Below the pieces are notes generated by a model. It was given only the letters and a program-made list of their open reading frames with translations. It was not told the origin of the DNA and did no database searches. DNA of 50,389 nucleotides from CAZDVK01 sp964508915. GTDB lineage: Bacteria > Pseudomonadota > Alphaproteobacteria > Paracaedibacterales > CAIULA01. The translations under genes were made by a program, and so were the position numbers. The stretch spans positions 1-50,389 of the forward strand of contig CAZDVK010000012.1 of assembly GCA_964508915.1 (NCBI GenBank), in the 5' to 3' direction. Below are positions 26,741 through 36,234 of the stretch, in pieces (position 1 is the first letter of the stretch; each line of letters begins with the position of its first letter).

Positions 26741-27295
26741 TTAGTAAGAAATGGTTTCAATGGTTATATTTTTGTTTGTGTAAATACATATATCCCCTGC
26801 AATATTGAGGGATTTTTCAGCAATTTCTTCAGCAGTCAAATGATCCACCTGGACCAAGGCACGGGCAGCTGCTAAGGCAAAACCACCACCTGACCCAACA
26901 GCAATCAGACCATCTTCTGGCTCTAACACATCTCCGGTGCCTGTCAAAATCAACGACACGTTTTTATCAGCCACAGCCATCATGGCTTCCAGTCGTCTTA
27001 AATACCGGTCTGTACGCCAATCTTTTGCCATATCGACACAGGCCCGCATCAATTGATTCGGGTATTTTTCAAGTTTTGCTTCTAACCGTTCAAACAAAGC
27101 AAAGGCATCCGCTGTAGCCCCTGCAAAACCGGCAATGACTTGATCTTTCGACAAACGACGCACTTTACGCGCGTTAGATTTCATAACCTGGTTTCCCAAA
27201 GTTACTTGACCGTCACCAGCGATAACAACTTGGTTATTTTTTCTAACACACACAATCGTTGTGCCGTACCAAGTTTTTGGATCATGTTGAAACAT
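26741..27295 (-). CDS. hslV: HslV peptidase of the HslUV protease
   Basis: HslV is the proteasome-beta-like threonine peptidase of HslUV. The 184-residue precursor should lose its first 11 residues to expose Thr12 of the TTIVCVRK start, which acts as nucleophile. The conserved GDGQVTLG and GFAGATADAFALFER motifs are present, along with the expected lysine in KVRRL. It forms a translationally tight pair with hslU and follows folD by 53 bases, so rsmB-folD-hslV-hslU is probably one transcript. Confidence 0.97.
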   Translation of the reverse strand: MFQHDPKTWYGTTIVCVRKNNQVVIAGDGQVTLGNQVMKSNARKVRRLSKDQVIAGFAGATADAFALFERLEAKLEKYPNQLMRACVDMAKDWRTDRYLRRLEAMMAVADKNVSLILTGTGDVLEPEDGLIAVGSGGGFALAAARALVQVDHLTAEEIAEKSLNIAGDICIYTNKNITIETISY

Positions 27296-27348
27296 AAAAC
27301 TTAATCATTTGCATTATTTGGTTAGAATGTACTGCCTATTGGCGTAAT

Positions 27349-28224
27349 CTACAAGCGTTCCATTTGTAATTGTGCTGCCAAAAGGGTGTTTCTTAGTAAA
27401 TTTGCAATGGTCATGGGCCCCACACCACCCGGGACAGGGGTTATAAAGCTGGCCTTTTCAATAACATGGTCAAAGTCCACATCGCCAATTAATGCCTCTT
27501 CACCGTATTGAACGCGATTAATTCCCACATCTATAACAATGGCGCCTTCTTGAACATAATCTGCCGTAATCTTTTTAGGCGACCCTATGGCACACACCAG
27601 AATTTGGGCACGGTTACAAACCTCTTTCAAATTTTCTGTTTTAGAATGGGCTAGCGTTACTGTGGCATCATGCTGAGTTAACAAAGTTGCTAACGGTTTT
27701 CCAACTATATTTGATCGACCAACAACAGTTACTGTTTTTCCCGTTATATCTGGACAAACTGATTGAATTAACTGCAAACACCCATGCGGTGTACAAGGAA
27801 CAATAACTGCAGACCCTATAAATAAACGGCCCAAATTGTATGGTGTTAAACCGTCTACATCTTTCAAAGGGTCAATCGTTTCTAATATTTCTTGGGAATT
27901 CAAGTGGTCTGGCAGGGGAAGCTGCAACAAAATACCATGAACTTTTGGGTTTTTGTTTAATTCATGAATGTGGTTTAAAACAGATTCTTTGGACGTGTCT
28001 GCGCTTAGTTTATAAACTTCAGACCTGATCCCCACATCGGCACAGAATTTTTGTTTGTTGGCTACATAGACCTGGCTAGCTGGGTTATTACCCACCAAAA
28101 TAACAGCCAAGGTTAAAGGCATATAATTTTTTGTAAATTGGTCAACATCCAAAGTTAATTGCCCACGAATTTGTGATGCAATAGCTTGACCATCAATAAT
28201 ACGATTTTTTAAATTTCCTAAAAT
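27349..28224 (-). CDS. folD: Bifunctional FolD (methylene-tetrahydrofolate dehydrogenase/cyclohydrolase), start codon unclear
   Basis: FolD interconverts 5,10-methylene-, methenyl- and 10-formyl-tetrahydrofolate using NADP+. The catalytic Tyr and Lys are in YVANKQKF, and the family motifs GILLQLPLP, VVGRSNIVGKP and TPVPGGVGPMTIANL are intact. A TTG at 28152 would give only 267 residues and cut off the conserved N-terminus RIIDGQAIASQIR, which is encoded in frame just upstream without a stop. No ATG, GTG or TTG is in that frame. I extend it to an ATT at 28224 (291 residues, normal length). Alternatively one T is missing from the T run at 28228-28232: adding it would put TTG 28235, four bases after AAAGGGAG, in frame. 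Confidence 0.9.
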   Translation of the reverse strand: MLGNLKNRIIDGQAIASQIRGQLTLDVDQFTKNYMPLTLAVILVGNNPASQVYVANKQKFCADVGIRSEVYKLSADTSKESVLNHIHELNKNPKVHGILLQLPLPDHLNSQEILETIDPLKDVDGLTPYNLGRLFIGSAVIVPCTPHGCLQLIQSVCPDITGKTVTVVGRSNIVGKPLATLLTQHDATVTLAHSKTENLKEVCNRAQILVCAIGSPKKITADYVQEGAIVIDVGINRVQYGEEALIGDVDFDHVIEKASFITPVPGGVGPMTIANLLRNTLLAAQLQMERL

Positions 28225-28306
28225 GTTAAAAACAAAAAACTCCCTTTGCTGTTTTATTCTAAGGATTCTGCCATAAACGCATTTTGAAATGCAATTTTTT
28301 TATTAC

Positions 28307-29584
28307 TTAGACCTGTTGATTTTCAAACCGTCTTTCCATGTATGCCACAAAAAAACCATCTGTTTGGTGTTGGTGTGGAAACAGCTGAAGCATAGAAGCA
28401 TCAAAAGGAGCTGTCATACTTGTTTGCTGCGTCCACACCCCCCTCAAGTCTACCAAATCAAAATCTGGGTTGTTTTTCAAAAACTCTGCCACTTGATGAT
28501 GATTTTCACGTTTTAGAACAGAACATGTGGCGTAAATAAGCCCGCCCCCTGGCTTGATGAGACGCGCAGCTTGGCTTAAAATTTTTTTCTGCTCTACCAA
28601 TAAATTAAGTAGATCATCTTGATTAAATTTCATTTTTAAGTCTGGGTTTCGCCGCCATGTGCCCGTTCCAGAACAAGGCACATCCACCAACACACGGTCG
28701 AACGTACCAGCATGACGCTTTAACCAAGCAGCATCTGGCAACACTTGAACACGGTAATTGTGTCCCCCTGCCCTTTTCAAACGCTCTTGCGCGTTAGCAA
28801 GTCTTTTAGGGTAAATGTCAGATAAAACTAATGTTCCCTTATTGGCCATAGAGGCTGCCAAAACTAAGCTTTTACCACCAGCACCTGCACAAAAATCCAT
28901 AACACGCATACCTGGCTTTGCGTCACATAACAGCCCAACCAGCTGTGAACCTTCATCTTGAACCTCAACAAGGCCTTGCTTAAACAATACATTTTGCCCC
29001 AAATCAATTCGCTGCTTAAAGCGTAAGCCCAAAGGGCTATAAGGCGTTGGAACGCAATCTAGATTTTGTTTTTTAAATTGGTCTAAAACTTTTTCACGGC
29101 TTGTTTTAAGGGGGTTAATACGAACATCAAAGGGGGCTTGAACCTGCATAGATTTTGAAATTTGAATGGCTTCGTCTTCACCCCATTCACATAAATCAGC
29201 CCAAACAGACGCAGGGCATCCGGCTTGAACAAAAAGCGGAACATCTTGAAGGGAAATACTTTTTAAAAATTTTTCTTCTTGGGTCGTTAAACGGCTAGGT
29301 CCAAAAGTATCACCATCTAACAAAGTAAAAATATTGCGATCACAACAATGTGCATATATTAAAACAGCCAAACGGCCGTTAATCGTTGATGAAAAAAATT
29401 CTAATAAAGGCCACTGGCGTAAAACACTATAAAATAAGTTTCCAATGGCCCGCCGGTCACTGCTTCCCATGTATCGCCGCATACGACAATAGTGGTGCAA
29501 AATCTGATCAGCTGGAACGGTTGGCTTGGCCAATACAGCATCGATTAGTTCTATAACAGCTTGAATATGGGCAGATGATTTCAT
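28307..29584 (-). CDS. rsmB: 16S rRNA m5C967-type methyltransferase (RsmB/NOL1-NOP2-Sun family)
   Basis: The protein (425 residues from ATG 29584, AGGGTG upstream) uses SAM to methylate a cytosine of 16S rRNA. Residues 1-130 form a NusB-like RNA-binding domain. The Rossmann domain carries the SAM motif DFCAGAGGKSL, the nucleophile region DVPCSGTGTWRRNPD and the second cysteine in ATCSVLKREN. A TTG start three codons upstream is possible. First gene of the rsmB-folD-hslVU run; divergent from the PhaB-like gene. Family members are hard to tell apart by target, so the exact site is inferred. Confidence 0.88.
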   Translation of the reverse strand: MKSSAHIQAVIELIDAVLAKPTVPADQILHHYCRMRRYMGSSDRRAIGNLFYSVLRQWPLLEFFSSTINGRLAVLIYAHCCDRNIFTLLDGDTFGPSRLTTQEEKFLKSISLQDVPLFVQAGCPASVWADLCEWGEDEAIQISKSMQVQAPFDVRINPLKTSREKVLDQFKKQNLDCVPTPYSPLGLRFKQRIDLGQNVLFKQGLVEVQDEGSQLVGLLCDAKPGMRVMDFCAGAGGKSLVLAASMANKGTLVLSDIYPKRLANAQERLKRAGGHNYRVQVLPDAAWLKRHAGTFDRVLVDVPCSGTGTWRRNPDLKMKFNQDDLLNLLVEQKKILSQAARLIKPGGGLIYATCSVLKRENHHQVAEFLKNNPDFDLVDLRGVWTQQTSMTAPFDASMLQLFPHQHQTDGFFVAYMERRFENQQV

Positions 29585-29670
29585 GAAAAACACCCTAGCA
29601 GCTTTCGCTTTGTTTGAAAAGAAAAGGGAAGTATGTATAATTCTAATAAAATCACATAATCGAGATCACC

Positions 29671-30393
29671 ATGAACAAGGTCTGTTTGGTCACCGGTGGA
29701 ACACGCGGCATTGGCGCTGCCATTTCTTTAGCCTTAAAGCAACAAGGCTACACGGTTATTGCCAACTATCATAACAACAAAAACACGGCCGAGGTTTTTT
29801 CAAAAAAACACAATATCCCCGTTTATTCGTGGGATGTCAGTGATGTTCAATCTTGCCAAGAATCTATAGCAGAAATAGCAAAAATTCATGGAAACATCGA
29901 TATTTTGATTCATAATGCTGGCATTACCCATGACGTCTTTTTTCATAAAATGTCTCATCATGCTTGGAATCAGGTGATTTCCACAAACTTAACATCATGC
30001 TTTAACGTAACACGCCCCATTATTGATGCCATGCGGCAAAGCGGGTTTGGACGTATCGTTTTTATTTCTTCCATTAATGCACTAAAAGGACAGCTAGGCC
30101 AAACGAATTACTGCGCATCCAAAGCAGGTGTTATTGGGTTTGCAAAAGCCTTAGCCCTTGAAAACGCCCGTCGTGGTATCACAGTTAATGTGGTTGCCCC
30201 AGGATACACACGCACAGACATGGTTAGTCGAATCTCACCCGAAATTTTAGACCAAATTATTACCCAAATTCCTGTTGGCCGCCTGGGGGAGGCCGAAGAA
30301 ATAGCACACTGTGTTAGCTTTTTAGTACACGACAAAAGTGGCTTTATCACCGGTGAAACAATTCATATCAACGGTGGGCAACTGATGCACTAG
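29671..30393 (+). CDS. phaB: Acetoacetyl-CoA reductase-like short-chain dehydrogenase (PhaB type)
   Basis: A 240-residue short-chain dehydrogenase with the NADP-binding TGGTRGIG motif, HNAGIT, and a catalytic Ser-Tyr-Lys set (FISSINALKGQLGQTNYCASK). The segment INALKGQLGQTNYCASKAG is closer to PhaB (acetoacetyl-CoA reductase of polyhydroxybutyrate synthesis) than to FabG; a separate FabG is encoded at 44453-45187. No phaA or phaC is nearby, so the pathway assignment depends on genes outside the window. Confidence 0.75.
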   Translation: MNKVCLVTGGTRGIGAAISLALKQQGYTVIANYHNNKNTAEVFSKKHNIPVYSWDVSDVQSCQESIAEIAKIHGNIDILIHNAGITHDVFFHKMSHHAWNQVISTNLTSCFNVTRPIIDAMRQSGFGRIVFISSINALKGQLGQTNYCASKAGVIGFAKALALENARRGITVNVVAPGYTRTDMVSRISPEILDQIITQIPVGRLGEAEEIAHCVSFLVHDKSGFITGETIHINGGQLMH

Positions 30394-30409
30394 CATCGAC
30401 TTGATTAAT

Positions 30410-31729
30410 ATGATGAATAAGACCACCACCCTTCGAAATTTGCTGCTTTTTTTCCACACTAATTCCATGTTTTTTTTGACCATGGGGTTATTTTCATTAG
30501 AGTTAACTCTATTTTGGCCTGGCATTTTACGTGTTGATAGCATTGATCAAATAAATCAAGCTCTATCAGGAACATTTAATGACCACCACCCCCCGTTGAT
30601 GGGCCTTTATTGGGCCGCAATCAGCAAAATATGTGCTGGACCAGGGGGCATGCTGGTAACGCATTTACTGTTGTTTTGGGGCAGTATTTATAATTTTACA
30701 AAAATTTTCCAAGGATCTTTGCGATTCAGCTATCTTTTAATCGGACTTCTTCCACCATTGGTCGTATTCCACCCCTTCATCTTGAAAGACATTGGTTTTG
30801 CCCATTGTTATTTTTTCGCTATAAGCTGTCTGACGCGTTATACCATCCAAAAAGAAAAACCATCAAATTGGTCATTATTGGGAATTTTTGTTGTTTTATT
30901 CTACGGCACCGCCGTGAAATTCCAAGGAATTTTCATTTTACCGATTTTATCATTTTGGATTGGTAAAATTCTTTACAGTCGCTTTCAACAATCATTTGCA
31001 GCCGCAGCTGGAATTTTTGCGCTACTTTACGCAACCATTTCAATATTTAACACCCAAACAGCAACGCCTTCAAATTCCTGGCAATATGTAAAACTGTATG
31101 ACCTAACAGGCATCAGTTTACGGATTGATCAACCTTGTTTTCCGGCCTATATAACACAAAGCCCTAATTTCAATATGCAGCACTTAAAAGAACTTTACAC
31201 CCCAAAACGGGTAGATGATCTTGTTTTTGCCCCAACCCCTGTTTTGGCCAAAGCGCAAAACGACCCTGACCTAAAGGAATTATGGTCAACATGGATGCAC
31301 GCTGTTTTAAAACACCCCATGGCTTATTTTCAGCACCGATTTGACGTTTTTTTAGAACAAATTAACTGTTCACTTGTAAAAGCCGCCCATGAAATCAAAA
31401 GCAGATCTGAACAAATTTCCCCTCGTATTTTTAAAATTCTTAATTTTCTAGAAAAATGGAATTTAATCCAAATAGCTAAGATAGCAACAACTTTTTCATT
31501 CTTTTTGCCATTTATGTTGGTCTATTTTTTACTGGGAATACAAAACAGGTACACAACTTTAGGTCAAGCCATTCTGTTTATGAACGGTATTGGCCTAATG
31601 CTTTTAGGGATTTTGTTCTTTTTTTCTATGGCTGCCGAAGCCCGTTACATTTACTTAACCATTGGTTGCTTTCATTTTTCGCACCCCCTGGTTTATGCTT
31701 TGCTGCAGGGCAGGCGATTCTCAAAGTGA
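30410..31729 (+). CDS. Multi-spanning membrane protein, possible GT-C glycosyltransferase
   Basis: The product (439 residues from ATG 30410; ATG 30413 and TTG 30401 are alternatives) has about nine to ten hydrophobic segments. After the first segment comes RVDSIDQINQALSG followed by NDHHPPLMG, an acidic/His motif in the first outer loop like the metal/lipid-phosphate sites of GT-C glycosyltransferases. A soluble stretch at about residues 225-350 follows. I cannot name the family with certainty. It begins 16 bases after phaB and its 3' end overlaps the convergent lgt by 37 bases. Confidence 0.65.
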   Translation: MMNKTTTLRNLLLFFHTNSMFFLTMGLFSLELTLFWPGILRVDSIDQINQALSGTFNDHHPPLMGLYWAAISKICAGPGGMLVTHLLLFWGSIYNFTKIFQGSLRFSYLLIGLLPPLVVFHPFILKDIGFAHCYFFAISCLTRYTIQKEKPSNWSLLGIFVVLFYGTAVKFQGIFILPILSFWIGKILYSRFQQSFAAAAGIFALLYATISIFNTQTATPSNSWQYVKLYDLTGISLRIDQPCFPAYITQSPNFNMQHLKELYTPKRVDDLVFAPTPVLAKAQNDPDLKELWSTWMHAVLKHPMAYFQHRFDVFLEQINCSLVKAAHEIKSRSEQISPRIFKILNFLEKWNLIQIAKIATTFSFFLPFMLVYFLLGIQNRYTTLGQAILFMNGIGLMLLGILFFFSMAAEARYIYLTIGCFHFSHPLVYALLQGRRFSK

Positions 31730-32496
31730 TTCGCTTTTATAGATACTATTAAAACAACTATGCCTGCCCCCATCATGGGTAAACTAAGAACCTGACCTGT
31801 TGTCAGAAAAAAGAAGAATCCTTCTGGTTCACGCACAAATTCAACACAAAATCGAAAGATTCCATAAAAACACAAAAACACTCCAATACAAATTCCCGGC
31901 TTTTTCAATGGAATTTTTTTTACCCACAAAACAAACAAAATGAAAAAAAGCATGAACCCTTCCAAGAAAGCTTCATATAATTGGCTTGGATGACGGGAAA
32001 AATTATCTACCCTTAAAAAAATACATCCCCAAGGAAGGGACGTAACGGTTCCGTATAGTTCTTGATTGATAAAATTGGCCATGCGTCCAAAACCTAAACC
32101 TATAGGTGTGGCTGCTGCCAATAAATCACCAAATACCCAAGGGTGAATTTTGTATTGCTTGCAAAACAAAAAAGCCACCGCAACAGCGCCAACTAACCCC
32201 CCATGGAAAGACATGCCCCCTTTCCATGTCATAAAAATTTGCAAAGGATTATGGCAATAATAAGTTAAGTCATAAAACAAAACGTGCCCCAAACGGCCAC
32301 CCACAATAACCCCACCAATCATCCACCCCACGAAACGATCAATATGTTCTGGTGCAATAGGTAATTGGTGCTGTCTGACTAGGTACTGAACATACCACGC
32401 CCCCAAAAGTAAACTTACAACGTACGACACCCCATACCAATAAATGGTTAAGGGGCCTAAGCTTAAAAAAACGGGGTCAAAATTAATAATAAACAT
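31693..32496 (-). CDS. lgt: Prolipoprotein diacylglyceryl transferase
   Basis: Lgt transfers diacylglycerol from phosphatidylglycerol to the lipobox cysteine of prolipoproteins in the inner membrane. The 267-residue protein has about seven membrane segments and the family signatures GGRLGHVLFYD, MSFHGGLVG, FGRMANFINQELYG and RHPSQLYEA. I start at ATG 32496, 8 bases after the upstream gene's stop; the longer frame to 32571 only overlaps that gene. Third in the rmuC-DUF4139-lgt unit. The lipoprotein at 21507 is a candidate substrate. Confidence 0.95.
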   Translation of the reverse strand: MFIINFDPVFLSLGPLTIYWYGVSYVVSLLLGAWYVQYLVRQHQLPIAPEHIDRFVGWMIGGVIVGGRLGHVLFYDLTYYCHNPLQIFMTWKGGMSFHGGLVGAVAVAFLFCKQYKIHPWVFGDLLAAATPIGLGFGRMANFINQELYGTVTSLPWGCIFLRVDNFSRHPSQLYEAFLEGFMLFFILFVLWVKKIPLKKPGICIGVFLCFYGIFRFCVEFVREPEGFFFFLTTGQVLSLPMMGAGIVVLIVSIKANHFENRLPCSKA

Positions 32497-32504
32497 ACTT
32501 AAAA

Positions 32505-33740
32505 TTAACGTGTCACACGAATTCGATATTTCAAGTCCACATCTGTTCCAGGCGACACTTGAACAATCCAATAAATCTGATGAGGGCCATTTTGCTGATG
32601 TCCAATATTTTCACGAACAACAACCCATTCACACCCTTGTGGCAAATCTAGGTGGACACGTATGGTCACTGGTTTTTTGTCAGCTTCCGAAGCGTTCACG
32701 GGAAGTTTACTGCGAATACTCAGCCGGTAATTGGCCTCTATCGTTTTATCTAGTTTTTTATATTCTGTTTGAATTAATTCCGTTTCTACCGAACGAAGCC
32801 GCTTCGTATCAGGTGAATCTACCCCATCCACACTCATGGCTGGAATTTTGACGCTCACTTCTTGTTCTGAATCTGTATGAAGAATATCTGTTTTACCTAA
32901 GACCTGAACATGACCTAGCTCATTCTCATAAAACAATGTAGCCACACCTGATGGAAGGGGAACGCCAAGCCCATGACTTTTACCATTCATGAAAGAAACC
33001 CACGTTTCAAGTGGTGGCGTAGCTGGTTTACCCCCCATATCTTCTAGCAGAGGTCCCCCTACAAAAATTCGATAATCCTGACTAACAGGAACATCTTGAG
33101 ACGACGACCAATTAAAATAGTGGCTTGCCTGACGGGGCAATCTCTTCACTTCTTTTAACGTATAAGTATGGCTTTCGCGGTTTAAAATCACCCCACCTGG
33201 CAGCGCATCAGACGAAAAAGGAAGTTGGGCATCTATCAGTTGAAGACTTAGATTTGGAAAGTCCACTTCTGTTTGGTTTTTAACTTCCAGCCAACTATTT
33301 AAACGAACTTTATGATAGTTGTCGGAAAAATGAAAAGCATACCAAGCATTCCAAGATATGTTTTTAAATGCATACTGCAACCGTAACCCTGTTTGAGAAT
33401 TTGCAGGCGTTCCAAAAAGGGAAAACCCTAAAGACTGCCCTTTATCAGATGCAGAATGAAAATAATAATCAACAATACTAACGTTGGCATCACCAATGGA
33501 TGCCACCATCGTTTCTTTTAAAATGGAACTGGGAACACCATCAACGTTGCAAGCGCTGGATTCTCCGCATCCTTCTAGATTCATAGGCTTTTCAAATTTC
33601 ACAACACCGCCGTCCCGATATAGTGTCAAATTTGCATTGTCAGGTTTTGATACTTTTGGCGCCGGTGTTGTGCTGGCGACTGCCGCCCCAAAAACACATA
33701 AAAAACAGGCACTAAGTTTCAGAAAGTTTGCTTTTTTCAT
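32505..33740 (-). CDS. Exported DUF4139-type protein
   Basis: The 411-residue protein starts at ATG 33740 with a signal peptide (MKKANFLKLSACFLCVFGAAVAS). The body is mostly beta-strand and matches the DUF4139 pattern: LRLQYAFKNISWNAWYAF, then RLNSWLEVKNQTEVDFPNLSLQL, and a C-terminal beta part. Function of the family is unknown; many members are exported. The start overlaps the end of rmuC by 29 bases, so translation is coupled, and lgt follows after 8 bases. Confidence 0.75.
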   Translation of the reverse strand: MKKANFLKLSACFLCVFGAAVASTTPAPKVSKPDNANLTLYRDGGVVKFEKPMNLEGCGESSACNVDGVPSSILKETMVASIGDANVSIVDYYFHSASDKGQSLGFSLFGTPANSQTGLRLQYAFKNISWNAWYAFHFSDNYHKVRLNSWLEVKNQTEVDFPNLSLQLIDAQLPFSSDALPGGVILNRESHTYTLKEVKRLPRQASHYFNWSSSQDVPVSQDYRIFVGGPLLEDMGGKPATPPLETWVSFMNGKSHGLGVPLPSGVATLFYENELGHVQVLGKTDILHTDSEQEVSVKIPAMSVDGVDSPDTKRLRSVETELIQTEYKKLDKTIEANYRLSIRSKLPVNASEADKKPVTIRVHLDLPQGCEWVVVRENIGHQQNGPHQIYWIVQVSPGTDVDLKYRIRVTR

Positions 33741-35094
33741 CAGATTCTCCCATCTTTTCAATAGAGCGCGGGGTTGCCTCAAGTTGTGCCAAACCATCCA
33801 TAGCCTGGGTTGGTAAAGTTGAATCAATATCTTGAAATTTACGCGCCGTAACTAACACACGTCGTTCAAAAGACGCCACTGTTTGATTGTAACTATCCAC
33901 CATTTGGTGCACATGACGACCCATCTTAGAAAAGTGCTGGGTCATATCATTCAGGCGCTTATAAAGTTCACGCCCCAATTCACTAATCACTTTAGCATGA
34001 TCTGCAATGTTTTCTTGTCGCCAACCAAAGGAAACAGCCCTAAGCAGGGCAATTAGCGTTGTGGGTGTTGCCAAAATCACCTTTTCTTTGACACCGTATT
34101 CAATAAGCGATGGATCACGTTCCAAGGCGGCACTAAAAAAAGCCTCTCCAGGTAAAAACATCACCACAAATTCAGGGGACGGCTGAAATTGTTCCCAATA
34201 TCCCCGCTGCGACAAAGCACGAACGTGGGCACGTACCTGACGCGCATGGTCATCTAACAACGCGGTTCGTTTATCCTCATCCTGTGTTTCTAGAGCCTCT
34301 AGATAGGCTGATAAAGGGGTCTTAGCATCTACCACAATTTGTTTATCACCAGGAATATGGACCACCAAATCTGGACGTAGCTTACCATCAGCTGACGTGG
34401 TTTGTTCTGTAAAGTCACAGTGTGCCACCATGCCAGCCATTTCGACCACGCGCTTCAGTTGAATTTCCCCCCATTGCCCACGGCCTGTAGGGGTGCGCAA
34501 CGCCTTTACTAAATTTGCCGTTTCAAGACGCAAATCTTTTTGTGATGATGTCAAATCAACCAACTGACGCCTTAAATCTGTGAACGATTGAACCCTTTCT
34601 TTTTCAAGCTGGGCTATTTTTTGATCGACTAGTGTCAGTGTTTTATGAACTGGTTCAACCACATCCACAAACTGCTTTTGTTTTTTTTCCATCTCTAGTT
34701 TAGATGTTTCCAATAAATGATGAAAGCTAGACTTAGCCAATTCCATAAATGACGAATTGTTGGCCAAAAGCGCCTGTTTGGAAAGATTTTGAAAGGTTTC
34801 ATTAACTTGATTTTGCAATTGCTGCAACGTGTCAATTTTAGACTGGGCTAAGACGCGCTCATGATGCAGGATAGCTTTTAATTCTGTATTTTCTTGGGTC
34901 AGATTCAGAATTTGCGTATTGGAAACAGCTACGGAGTCCTCTAAGGCCATTTTATTTTGAAGCAAAACCTGAAGTTTTTCTTCATAGACAACGACTTTCG
35001 TTTTTAGCAAACCCTCTTTTCTTTTTGCCAAAATAAAAAGTACTAAAAAACAACAAGCAAGAGCCCCTAAAGCTATGGATACCAGTTCAAACAA
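33712..35094 (-). CDS. rmuC: DNA recombination protein RmuC
   Basis: The 460-residue protein has one N-terminal membrane segment (residues about 5-24), a long coiled coil (about 25-190), and the RmuC nuclease-like domain at about 200-390: GRGQWGEIQLKRVVEMAGM, the PD-(D/E)xK-like RPDLVV...VVDAKTPL, and MFLPGEAFFSAAL. RmuC limits inversions at short inverted repeats; its biochemistry is poorly known. The frame starts at TTG 35094 with no good ribosome site. A TTG fits because the membrane segment begins immediately after it. Confidence 0.93.
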   Translation of the reverse strand: MFELVSIALGALACCFLVLFILAKRKEGLLKTKVVVYEEKLQVLLQNKMALEDSVAVSNTQILNLTQENTELKAILHHERVLAQSKIDTLQQLQNQVNETFQNLSKQALLANNSSFMELAKSSFHHLLETSKLEMEKKQKQFVDVVEPVHKTLTLVDQKIAQLEKERVQSFTDLRRQLVDLTSSQKDLRLETANLVKALRTPTGRGQWGEIQLKRVVEMAGMVAHCDFTEQTTSADGKLRPDLVVHIPGDKQIVVDAKTPLSAYLEALETQDEDKRTALLDDHARQVRAHVRALSQRGYWEQFQPSPEFVVMFLPGEAFFSAALERDPSLIEYGVKEKVILATPTTLIALLRAVSFGWRQENIADHAKVISELGRELYKRLNDMTQHFSKMGRHVHQMVDSYNQTVASFERRVLVTARKFQDIDSTLPTQAMDGLAQLEATPRSIEKMGESDEKSKLSET

Positions 35095-35411
35095 ATATTT
35101 TTATCATTCAAATGTCTTTGACAAGCATTATAAAGCTTGTCTCGACCACATGTCTAGGATATAGCAGACCTGCTGTGTTTTTACATACTCGGCATATGTC
35201 AGAAAATAGATTCTATCATCCGCTTTAAACTGCCCTTAAAAAACTAAAATGATGATCACAGTACAGAAGTGAAAGGTTAAGAACCTATAAGTTATTTTCT
35301 TGAATCATTATAAAAAACGGCGCCCTGAGTCAACCTTGGTATTAAAAAAGTAGGCGTTACAATTTTAATTTTTTCATGCATAATGGGACATTGTTTTTGA
35401 CGAGGGAAGTC
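35095..35411. other. Divergent intergenic region rmuC / phzF-like gene
   Basis: No gene is supported in these 317 bases. A perfect 7-bp hairpin (GACAAGC and GCTTGTC around 8 bases, 35120-35141) lies close to the rmuC start. The right end holds the ribosome site GAGGGAAG of the phzF-like gene. Confidence 0.6.
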
Positions 35412-36218
35412 ATGAAATTTTGGACTGTTGATTGTTTTGCAGAGAAGGTTTTTCAAGGAAATCCAGCAGGTGTATGCGTGGTGGACGAATCCTTTTCTGA
35501 TGAGCTGATGCAAAAAATTGCCACTGAAATTAATCTGCCTGAAACAGCGTTTTTAATTTCTCAAGAGAGCAACCATTTTGGATTTCGGTGTTTTTCCCCA
35601 ACGTCTGAACTGAAAAGCTATGGCCATTCACTGCTAGCAGCAGCCCATATTTTGTGGTCCACAAATCATCCCCAAGCCGGAGAAAATTTATACTTTGAAA
35701 CATCAACAGGTATTATGAAAGCCCAAAAAACAGGTCAAGGAATCAGTCTAGATTTGCCTGCTTTTTCATCTGAATTAACAGCCGTTCCAGATTGGTTATT
35801 GACAGGTCTTAACGTAACGCCCGTCAGCGTTGCTAAAAGTGGTGACGACCTTGTTGTTGAACTTCAAACGGCCGATCAGGTTACAACTTTAGAACCAAAC
35901 CTAGCCAAATTTGCCAAAATGGACTTCGAAGGTGTTATTTTAACGGCTGATTATGATGAAACAAATCCTTATGATTTTGTGTCACGTTATTTCATTTTGA
36001 ATCAAAACCCCTTTGAAAATTCGGCACACGCCATGATTCATTGCAAACTTGGCCCCTATTGGTCAGAACGACTGGGGAAAGACCAATTGAAAGCCTACCA
36101 GGCCTCAAAGCGCGGAGCCACCTTTGATATTACCTGCAACAAAGAACGGGTTTTTGTGGAGGGCCATGCCACAACAGTTTTTAAAGGTCAGTTTTTGACA
36201 TCTCCCTCTGACGAATAA
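35412..36218 (+). CDS. PhzF-family isomerase/epimerase-like protein
   Basis: The 268-residue protein belongs to the PhzF fold of paired hot-dog-like domains. The start ATG 35412 follows GAGGGAAG, and MKFWTVDCFAEKVFQGNPAG is the classic opening. The catalytic glutamate lies in INLPETAFLI. The second motif reads SELKSYGHSLLAAAH, with Y replacing the usual C before GH, and the C-terminal half has NSAHAMIHCKLGPYW. Substrates of most members are unknown. The stop lies 16 bases from that of the convergent terminase gene. Confidence 0.88.
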   Translation: MKFWTVDCFAEKVFQGNPAGVCVVDESFSDELMQKIATEINLPETAFLISQESNHFGFRCFSPTSELKSYGHSLLAAAHILWSTNHPQAGENLYFETSTGIMKAQKTGQGISLDLPAFSSELTAVPDWLLTGLNVTPVSVAKSGDDLVVELQTADQVTTLEPNLAKFAKMDFEGVILTADYDETNPYDFVSRYFILNQNPFENSAHAMIHCKLGPYWSERLGKDQLKAYQASKRGATFDITCNKERVFVEGHATTVFKGQFLTSPSDE

Positions 36219-36234
36219 AATTTTTTGAAATCGT

